A program made the translations under genes and the position numbers. DNA of 64,000 bases from Alienimonas sp043951915 (lineage in GTDB: Bacteria; Planctomycetota; Planctomycetia; Planctomycetales; Planctomycetaceae): NCBI RefSeq assembly GCF_043951915.1, contig NZ_JBINJD010000006.1, positions 1 through 64,000 of the forward strand. The letters run 5' to 3'. Below are positions 58,052-64,000 of the stretch, in pieces (the first letter of the stretch is position 1; every line of letters starts with the position of its first letter). Below the pieces are notes generated by a model. That model made no database searches and had not been told where the DNA came from. It saw only the letters and a program-made list of their open reading frames with translations.

Positions 58052-58118
58052 GGTCCGCTCCGCGGACCGTTTTCTGACGGGCTGAGCTTCCCCGGACGGT
58101 CCGCAGAGCGGACCCTAC
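58048..58118. repeat. Intergenic inverted repeat, family D
   Basis: Arms 58048-58070 (gtagggtccgctccgcggac...) and 58096-58118 pair over 23 bp with one mismatch around a 25-nt loop. The first arm contains the TAG stop of the DUF6513 gene and the second ends 4 nt before the pabB start. It could modulate expression between the two genes. Confidence 0.85.
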
Positions 58119-58122
58119 GGGG

Positions 58123-59580
58123 GTGCCGCCGCTCGTTCACGAACTGACGCCCCCGCCGACGGTCCCCGCGGCGCTCTCGGCGTTCGCCGACCGCGGGCCC
58201 GTGCTGTTCGACAGCAGCGCGACCGACGACCCGCGGGGTCGGTATTCCTATCTCACCGCCGACGTGCGGCCAGCGTCCGTGCGGACGGTGCGGGGGGCGC
58301 TGGCGGCGTTCGAGACGGAGTGGATCGACGGCCTGCCGCCGTTCCAGGGCGGAGCGGTGGGGTTGTGGTGTTACGAGGAGGGCCGCCGGTTCGAGCGGCT
58401 GCCGGAACCGAAGACGTACGCCGTGCCCGAATGCGGCCGGGATCCCCGCCTGCACCTCGGCCCGGGGCGGAGCGTCACCGCGGTCGCAGACTGGGCGCTC
58501 GCTTGGGACCACGCGGCGGGGCGGGCGTGGGTGATCTCGCAGGGCGGCCCGGACCCGCACGCCCCGCAGGGCGTCCGGCGGGAGCGGTTGGCGGAACGGC
58601 GGTTGGTTGCCGTGCTGGCCCGGTTGGAGGCCGAGCCGCCGCCGATCCCGGGGACGGTCCGCGGCGAACCGCTTCAGCCGGATCTGCCGAGGGCGCCGGG
58701 CTGGCGGGAGACGTACGGGACGTTCACCCGGGCCGAGTACGAACGAGCCGTGGAGCGGGCCGCGGAGTACATCCGGGCCGGCGACGTCTTCCAGGTGAAT
58801 CTCGCGCAGCCGCTGATCGTGGCGGGAGCCACGGTCCGGAATTGGCGGGAACTGTACGGGGCGCTGCGGACGGAGAACCGGGCCCCGTTCGCGGGCGTCT
58901 TCGCGGCGGGGGCGTTCGGACCGGACGCCGACGGCGTGTTGCTGAGCGCCTCGCCGGAGCGGTTCCTTTCCGTCACGCCGGACGCCGACGGGCGGATGCA
59001 GGTCGAGACCCGGCCGATCAAAGGCACCCGGCCGCGGCCGAACCCGCCCGCCAGCGACCCCGCCGCGGACGCCGCCGCCGCGGAGGAGCTGCGGGCTTCC
59101 GCCAAAGATCGGGCGGAGAACGTGATGATCGTCGATCTGCTGCGGAACGATTTATCGAAAGTCTGCGAGCCCGGCAGCGTGCGGGCGCCGGCCCTGTGTG
59201 AACTGGAGAGCTACGCCAGCGTGCACCACCTCGTCAGCGAGGTCCGCGGCACGCTGCGGGCGGACCGCGACGCTTGGGACCTGCTCGCCGCGGCGTTTCC
59301 CGGCGGGTCGATCACCGGGGCGCCGAAGGTGCGGGCGATGGAGATCATCCACGAACTCGAACCGTTCGCCCGCGGGCCGTACTGCGGCAGTCAGTTCTGG
59401 ATTGGCTTCGACGGGGCGATGGACTCGAACATCCTCATCCGCACCGCCTGGCTGCGGGACTGGGGGACGGTCGCCTGGGTCGGCGGCGGCGTCACCGCCC
59501 AGAGCGACCCGGCGGCCGAGTACGAGGAAACGCTCCACAAAGCCGCCGCGACCCTGCGGGCCCTCTGCCCGCCCGGGTGA
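58123..59580 (+). CDS. pabB: Aminodeoxychorismate synthase component I
   Basis: Converts chorismate plus ammonia to 4-amino-4-deoxychorismate, the precursor of pABA. It has 485 residues. The motif RPIKGTRPR identifies PabB: Lys in PIKGT replaces the Ala of TrpE-type PIAGT. Other chorismate-binding segments are YERAVERAAEYIRAGDVFQV, LLSASPERFLSV, ENVMIVDLLRNDLSKVCEPG, GGSITGAPKVRAMEIIHELE and YCGSQFWIGFDGAMDSNILI. GTG 58123 is the first start after the family D hairpin. pabA follows at 61 bp. Confidence 0.92.
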   Translation: MPPLVHELTPPPTVPAALSAFADRGPVLFDSSATDDPRGRYSYLTADVRPASVRTVRGALAAFETEWIDGLPPFQGGAVGLWCYEEGRRFERLPEPKTYAVPECGRDPRLHLGPGRSVTAVADWALAWDHAAGRAWVISQGGPDPHAPQGVRRERLAERRLVAVLARLEAEPPPIPGTVRGEPLQPDLPRAPGWRETYGTFTRAEYERAVERAAEYIRAGDVFQVNLAQPLIVAGATVRNWRELYGALRTENRAPFAGVFAAGAFGPDADGVLLSASPERFLSVTPDADGRMQVETRPIKGTRPRPNPPASDPAADAAAAEELRASAKDRAENVMIVDLLRNDLSKVCEPGSVRAPALCELESYASVHHLVSEVRGTLRADRDAWDLLAAAFPGGSITGAPKVRAMEIIHELEPFARGPYCGSQFWIGFDGAMDSNILIRTAWLRDWGTVAWVGGGVTAQSDPAAEYEETLHKAAATLRALCPPG

Positions 59581-59629
59581 CTCGCCCCGGTTCGCCGTCG
59601 CCGTTAGGCGGCGCGCGTCTGGAACCCGC

Positions 59630-59635
59630 TACCAT
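59630..59635 (+). promoter_or_regulatory. Candidate -10 element (TACCAT), 6 nt before pabA
   Basis: GCTACCAT ends 6 nt before GTG 59642. It may drive a leaderless pabA transcript independent of pabB. Confidence 0.4.
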
Positions 59636-59641
59636 CCCCGC

Positions 59642-60235
59642 GTGATTCTGCTGGTCGACAACTACGACTCCTTCGTGCACAACCTCGCCCGGTCGTGCGC
59701 CGAGCTGGGGAAGGAGGTGACGGTCCGCCGACACGACGCCGTCACCCTCGCCGAGGCCCGGGCGATGCGCCCGGAGGCGGTGATCCTCTCCCCCGGCCCC
59801 TGCGGGCCGGCGGAGGCGGGCGTTTGCGTGGAGTTCGCCCGGGCCGCCTGCACGGACTGGGATGTGCCGCTGCTCGGCGTGTGCCTGGGCCATCAGGCGA
59901 TCGCCGCGGCGTTGGGCGGGCGGGTGGTGCGGGGGGAGCCGGCCCACGGCGTCGCCGCGGCGGTGCGACACCACGGCTCCGACCTGTTCGCCAACCTGCC
60001 GAACCCGCTGGCCTGCGGGCGATATCACTCCCTCGTCGCGGAGCGAGCCTCGCTGCCGGAGGAACTCGCCGTCACGGCGACGCTGGAGGGCGGGGCGGAC
60101 GACGGAACGATCATGGCGCTCGCCCACCGCACCCGGCCGGTGCGGGGCGTGCAGTTTCATCCCGAAAGCGTGCTTACCCCCGACGGCGACGCGTTATTGG
60201 CGAACTTTCTGCGGCTGAGCGTCGGGTCCGGCTGA
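59642..60235 (+). CDS. pabA: Aminodeoxychorismate synthase glutamine amidotransferase component
   Basis: Supplies ammonia from glutamine to PabB. It has 197 residues, the usual length. GTG 59642 gives the family start ILLVDNYDSFVHNLARSCAE. The catalytic triad is in GVCLGHQAIAAALGG (Cys) and GVQFHPESVLTPDG (His, Glu); LSPGPCGPAEAG is the oxyanion loop. TrpG proteins look the same, but the PabB neighbour with PIKGT settles the assignment. There is no pabC in the window. Confidence 0.93.
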   Translation: MILLVDNYDSFVHNLARSCAELGKEVTVRRHDAVTLAEARAMRPEAVILSPGPCGPAEAGVCVEFARAACTDWDVPLLGVCLGHQAIAAALGGRVVRGEPAHGVAAAVRHHGSDLFANLPNPLACGRYHSLVAERASLPEELAVTATLEGGADDGTIMALAHRTRPVRGVQFHPESVLTPDGDALLANFLRLSVGSG

Positions 60236-60294
60236 AGTTCGACCCGCGGCCCGACCGATGACCCCGATTCCCGGGTCCCGGTCGGAGTTCGGCG

Positions 60295-61473
60295 GTGCGC
60301 AGCGGCTTAGTCCCCCACATTCTCGCGGCGGTCGCCGTGTGCGCCGTCTCGGCGGGGGGGGCGGGGACCTCCGCACGGGCGGCCGACTGGTACGAGGACC
60401 TCGCCTCCGCCCGGGCCGCGGCGGTCGAGAGCGATCGTCCGCTCCTCCTGCATTTCAGCGCCTCCTGGTGCGGGCCCTGCCGGCAGATGGAGCCGGTTCT
60501 GCACTCCGCCACCGTCGCGGACGTGCTGCGGAAGGACGCCGTCGGCGTCCACCTGGACTTCGACCGGCACAAGGCGATCGCCCAGCAGTACGGCGTCCGC
60601 GGCATCCCCGCGGACGTGTTGCTGACCCCGGACGGTCGGGTGCTCGGTCAGATGAGCGGTCTGAAACAGCCCGCCGACTACGCCCGCCGGGTGCGGGCCG
60701 TGGCGGGGCAGTACGTCTCGCTGAAACAGCTCCCCAAGCCGGAACTCGGCCCGCGGATCGCCTTCGACAAGCCGGAGGGGCCGCGAATCAGCGTCACCGA
60801 CCCCTCCTGGCCGGCCGGGCTGGCCGCCCCCGGGGACGACGGGGACGAACCGAACCTCGGCCCCGCCGTGCCGGACGCCGCCTTCGACGGGGCCTTCGGC
60901 GACAGCGCCCCGTCGGCGACGCCGCCGACGCGTTCCCCTTCCGACCTCTACGGCGGCCGGCCGGACCCGTTCCGCCCGGGCTCCTCCGCCGATCCCGGCG
61001 CCGTCGACACGCCGAACGCTCCGCCGGCCGGCGCTTCGGAAGACCGGGAGAGCCGCCGCCCGGTCCCGGGTACGCCCCGCGTCGTACGGCGCCCGACCCG
61101 CAAGCTGCTGGGGATGCGGGGCTTCTGCCCGGTGACCCTGCACCTCGAAAAGAAGTGGGTCCGCGGGAAGCGGGACTTCCAGTGGGAGCACCAGGGCATC
61201 ACGTATTTCCTGGCCAGCGACGCAGCGTTCGACAAGTTCTACGCCAACGCGGACCGCTACGCCCCGAAGCTGCTGGGCTGCGACCCGGTGCTGTACCGGG
61301 ACGAAGGCCGGGCCGTGCCGGGCAGCACGACCTACGCGGCGATCTGGCGGGACGACCTATTCCTGTTCGTCAGCGACGAGAACCGCAAAACGTTCCACGC
61401 CGACCCCTCCCGCTACGCCAACGGCCGCCAGGTGCTGCTGATCGAGGAAATCGAGGGCGTGGGGACGTACTGA
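60295..61473 (+). CDS. Exported thioredoxin-fold protein with C-terminal YHS-like domain
   Basis: A 392-residue protein from GTG 60295 with signal peptide (VPHILAAVAVCAVSAGGAGT). Residues 30-145 are a thioredoxin domain with the redox motif WCGPC (LLHFSASWCGPCRQMEPVLH) and the cis-Pro region YGVRGIPADVLLTP. A 120-residue Pro/Asp/Ser-rich linker follows. The C-terminal 110 residues hold a YHS-like metal-binding module: RGFCPVTLHLEKKWV, HQGITYFLASDAAFDKFYAN and ADRYAPKLLGCDPV, then a second piece, FLFVSDENRKTFHADPSRYA. Predicted periplasmic disulfide or metal-handling protein. It follows pabA at 59 bp. Confidence 0.82.
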   Translation: MRSGLVPHILAAVAVCAVSAGGAGTSARAADWYEDLASARAAAVESDRPLLLHFSASWCGPCRQMEPVLHSATVADVLRKDAVGVHLDFDRHKAIAQQYGVRGIPADVLLTPDGRVLGQMSGLKQPADYARRVRAVAGQYVSLKQLPKPELGPRIAFDKPEGPRISVTDPSWPAGLAAPGDDGDEPNLGPAVPDAAFDGAFGDSAPSATPPTRSPSDLYGGRPDPFRPGSSADPGAVDTPNAPPAGASEDRESRRPVPGTPRVVRRPTRKLLGMRGFCPVTLHLEKKWVRGKRDFQWEHQGITYFLASDAAFDKFYANADRYAPKLLGCDPVLYRDEGRAVPGSTTYAAIWRDDLFLFVSDENRKTFHADPSRYANGRQVLLIEEIEGVGTY

Positions 61474-61486
61474 CGGAAATCCCAAT

Positions 61487-61535
61487 GACCAAGACCCCAA
61501 GAACCAAACCCGTTTTGGTTCTTGAGTTCTTGGTC
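61487..61535. repeat. Intergenic inverted repeat, family B (copy 2)
   Basis: Arms 61487-61508 (gaccaagaccccaagaacca...) and 61514-61535 pair over 22 bp with two mismatches around a 5-nt loop. The complement of the right arm is identical to the left arm of the copy at 8211. It lies between convergent genes and could also terminate both transcripts. Confidence 0.9.
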
Positions 61536-61551
61536 TTGGAGCTTCGACCCG

Positions 61552-64000
61552 TCACCGCGTCGCCGGGCTGGCCTCGGGGGTGCGGAGGCGTTGCAGGTAG
61601 CGGTCGTAGAACCGGGTCTGGCGGCTCTCCGGCGGGTAGGGGACGCCGTCGACGAACACCGCCTTGATCGAGGTGGTGATCTGCAGCGGCGAGCCGTCGG
61701 CGAGGATCAGGCTGGCCCGTTTGCCGGGGGTGAGCGTCCCGGCCCGATCGGCGACGCCGAGGATCGACGCGGCGTCCGCGGTGATCGCCCGCAGGGCCGC
61801 CTGTTCCGGCAAGCCGTAGGCGACCGCCTGGGCGGCCTCGAACGGCACGTTCCGGCTGTTGCTCGCTTCGTCGGAGTGCAGGCAGAACGTCACGCCGGCC
61901 TCGTACAGCCGGCCCGGGTTGGCGTAGGGGGCGTCGTACGGATCGTGGTCCTCCGTGGGCCGCCGCATCACCGGGCCGACGATCACCGGCACGTCCTTCG
62001 CCGCCAGTTCGTCCGCCAGCTTCCAGGCGTCCGCGGCGCCGGTGATGATTGGTTTGAGGCCGAACTTCTCCGCGAACGCCAGGCTCTGGGCGATCTGTCG
62101 GGCGGTGTTCGCCTCGAAGAACACCGGCTTCTCGCCCTTCAGGTAGGGGGCGAGGGCGTCGAACCGCGGGTCCGGCACAGGGCCGAGGGCGTCGTCGCCC
62201 TCCGCCTCGGCGGCGGCGACCGCGTCGAGGTAGCGTTGGCCCTCCTCCAGGAACTCGGTGAGCTGTTCGATCCGCTCCTTGAGGCGGTCGTCGCTTTCCG
62301 TGCTGTCGCCGTCGAACGGGTTATAGCTGCGTTCCAAGGGCCAGTTGATCTGCAGGCCGGCTTCCAGTTCGACCACCATTTCCGGGGCCGTCCAGCCGGA
62401 GAGCTGAACCACGCTGACCTGCCCGGCGATCAGCCCGCCGACGGGGCGAACCAGGGCGTGGGTGATCCCGCCGGCCCGGGCCACGGGGATCAGTTCGGAG
62501 TCCCGGTTGAGGGCGATCCCGGCCCGCAGGTCCGGCTGGAGATCGCCGCTTTCCCGGTAGTCCTGCGTCTCGGACACCTTGCCGATCTCGGTCAGTCCCA
62601 GTTCCGTGCCGGCGTCGAACAGGCCGGGGGTGATTGTCAGGCCGCGGACGTTCAGCAGGGGCACGCCGGGCGGCACCTCGACCGGACCGACCGGTCCCAC
62701 GGCGGTGATGACGCCGTTCTGCACGACGATCACGCCGTTCTCGATCACGCCGTCCTCGCCCTGCGAATCGTCGCAGGTTTGAATCGTCGCCCCGGCGAGG
62801 GCGAACGTCCCGCCGCGGGCCGGTTCGAGGTCGAGCGTCAGCTCGCGCAGTTCCGGCTCCGGGAAGCTCCACGTCGGCGGGGTCTTCGTCCGCTCCTGCG
62901 CCTTCGGGGAGAGGGCGGTGACGGCCCGGGAGCGGTCGAAGAAGATCTCGCCGTCGACGATCGTCGTCTCGACCCGGGTGAAGCTGTTCAGCGGGTGGGC
63001 GTTGTAGACGGCGAGGTCGCCGTCCTTGCCGACCTCGATGCTGCCGAGGCGGTCCTCCAGCCCCAGTTCGCGGGCCGCGTTCAGGGTGACGAAGGCGATC
63101 ACGTCGTCCGGGTCGACGTTCCCGTACTTCACCGGCTTGGCGGCCTCCAGGTAAAGGTGCCGGATCAGCTCCCAGTCGTCGCTTTTGATGACCGTATTGA
63201 CGTCCGCCTCGTGCAGGATCGCGGCGTTGTAGGGGGTCGCGTCGTAGGCCTCGACCTTGTAGGCCCACCAGTCGGCGAAGGTGCTGGCGCTGGCCCCGTG
63301 GGCGGCAATCTCCGGGGCGATCTTGTAGCCCTCGAGCACGTGCTGAAGGCTGGCCACGCGGACGCCGAAGCGTTCGGCGACCCGCATCAGCATCAGGATT
63401 TCGTCCGCCCGGTAGCAGTGCGAGTGGATGAATTTGTCGCCGCCGAGGATGTCCGCCAGCGCCTCCAACCGCAGGTCGCGGCGGGGGGGCAGCAACGTGT
63501 CCTTCTTCGACGGATCGGCCGCGATCGCCTCCTCGTAGGCCTGCTGCCGGCGGGCGTAGTCGGCGGCCTCGCTGAAGGCCCGTTTGAGCGTCGCCTCCAC
63601 GCCGAGGCGGGTGTTCGGGAAGGCCGCCTTGGAGTCCTTCACGTTCTCCCCGAGGGCGAACTTTACCCCCTGCTTGGCGCCGTCGAACTTGTGCGCCTCG
63701 GCGCTTTGGCCGTACCGCAGTTTGACGACCGCGTCCTGCCCGCCGACGACGTTGGCGCTGCCGTGGAACAGCCGGGCGGTCGTCACCCCGCCGGCCAGCG
63801 CCCGGTATTCGCTGTCGTCGTCGGTGTCGATCACGTCCGCGATGCGGACCTCCGGGGTGAGGGACCGCGTCGCCTCGTTGATCCCCTCGGTGATCATGAT
63901 GTGGGAGTGCGTGTCGATGATCCCCGGCATCAGGTACCGGCCGGTCGCGTCGAGGTGCGTGTGGTCCGGCAGCGGACCCGGTTCGGCGCCGGCCTCGACG
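61552..64000 (-). CDS. Tandem double-domain amidohydrolase, 5' end beyond the window
   Basis: At least 816 residues; the reading frame continues past the right edge (upstream residues read GPLPDHTHLDATGRYL before MPGIIDTHSHIM), so the internal ATG at 63930 is not the start. The first module has the metal motif GIIDTHSHI, HSHCYRADEI, and the C-terminal NAARELGLEDRLGSIEVGKD, then GDLAVYNAHPL. A second amidohydrolase-like module follows from about residue 400 (GVIVVQNGVITAVG, LNVRGLTITPGLFDAGTELG, FCLHSDEA, ALRAITADAASILGVADRAG, TLTPGKRASLILADGSPLQI). Its HxH site reads DAGTE, so metal binding there is partly lost. Probably a secreted or cytosolic imidazolonepropionase-like hydrolase; substrate unknown. 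Confidence 0.85.
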   Translation of the reverse strand, partial: VEAGAEPGPLPDHTHLDATGRYLMPGIIDTHSHIMITEGINEATRSLTPEVRIADVIDTDDDSEYRALAGGVTTARLFHGSANVVGGQDAVVKLRYGQSAEAHKFDGAKQGVKFALGENVKDSKAAFPNTRLGVEATLKRAFSEAADYARRQQAYEEAIAADPSKKDTLLPPRRDLRLEALADILGGDKFIHSHCYRADEILMLMRVAERFGVRVASLQHVLEGYKIAPEIAAHGASASTFADWWAYKVEAYDATPYNAAILHEADVNTVIKSDDWELIRHLYLEAAKPVKYGNVDPDDVIAFVTLNAARELGLEDRLGSIEVGKDGDLAVYNAHPLNSFTRVETTIVDGEIFFDRSRAVTALSPKAQERTKTPPTWSFPEPELRELTLDLEPARGGTFALAGATIQTCDDSQGEDGVIENGVIVVQNGVITAVGPVGPVEVPPGVPLLNVRGLTITPGLFDAGTELGLTEIGKVSETQDYRESGDLQPDLRAGIALNRDSELIPVARAGGITHALVRPVGGLIAGQVSVVQLSGWTAPEMVVELEAGLQINWPLERSYNPFDGDSTESDDRLKERIEQLTEFLEEGQRYLDAVAAAEAEGDDALGPVPDPRFDALAPYLKGEKPVFFEANTARQIAQSLAFAEKFGLKPIITGAADAWKLADELAAKDVPVIVGPVMRRPTEDHDPYDAPYANPGRLYEAGVTFCLHSDEASNSRNVPFEAAQAVAYGLPEQAALRAITADAASILGVADRAGTLTPGKRASLILADGSPLQITTSIKAVFVDGVPYPPESRQTRFYDRYLQRLRTPEASPATR

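Overview
The window is chromosomal DNA of a very GC-rich bacterium, most likely a planctomycete. The pointers are three PQQ-type beta-propeller proteins with export signals (one of about 1,700 residues), a secreted formylglycine sulfatase, Gfo/Idh-type oxidoreductases beside a cupin and a sugar isomerase, a DUF6513/dihydropteroate-synthase-like gene, split translation operons, and several families of short imperfect inverted repeats between genes. I cannot fix the genus from sequence alone.

Layout. 1-9400: a degenerate SGNH-like protein, glutamate dehydrogenase, a cyclic-nucleotide-domain protein, proA, an isolated fliM-like gene, then the translation cluster infC-rpmI-rplT-pheS. infC appears to start with ATT, and pheT does not follow pheS. 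9400-15200: a zinc-ribbon protein, a secreted beta-propeller, an FHA-GAF-sigma54 activator, and a CopG-like/Doc toxin-antitoxin pair whose toxin is broken by an 11-bp tandem duplication. 15200-22400 (minus strand): a beta-propeller, greA with a downstream partner, and a sugar-catabolic block (oxidoreductase, TIM-barrel isomerase, cupin). A four-helix-bundle S23-like gene is lodged in that block between inverted copies of an intergenic repeat. 22400-29900: argC and argJ separated by a second toxin-antitoxin pair with a frameshifted ParE-like toxin, then putA and aldose epimerase. 29900-38000: sulfatase, zinc alcohol/formaldehyde dehydrogenase, and the minus-strand run rplY-pth-rpsF-ssb-rplI-dnaB, which lacks rpsR. 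38000-49900: the giant propeller protein, purA, a DUF6398/TPR protein, a glycosyltransferase, CsbD, sucCD. 49900-64000: a DUF5722-like hydrolase, a DUF4328 membrane protein, ndk, carA, an ArsR-type regulator, a pterin/pABA cluster (SDR, DUF6513-DHPS, pabB, pabA), a thioredoxin-YHS protein, and a double amidohydrolase running off the right edge.

How it works together. Much of the left half centres on glutamate: GDH makes or degrades it, ProA uses it for proline, ArgC/ArgJ for arginine, and PutA returns proline to glutamate. carA, purA and ndk add nucleotide supply, sucCD a TCA-cycle step. The SDR/DUF6513/pabBA block looks like pterin C1-carrier synthesis (folate or tetrahydromethanopterin), which would fit the formaldehyde-dehydrogenase-like enzyme nearby.

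The most interesting signals are: (i) a family of hairpin repeats, one copy of which encloses an S23 four-helix-bundle gene and supplies its start codon and the neighbour's stop codon; (ii) TANNNT hexamers placed exactly 6-7 nt before six start codons, suggesting leaderless mRNAs; (iii) two toxin genes, each broken by a single small frameshift.
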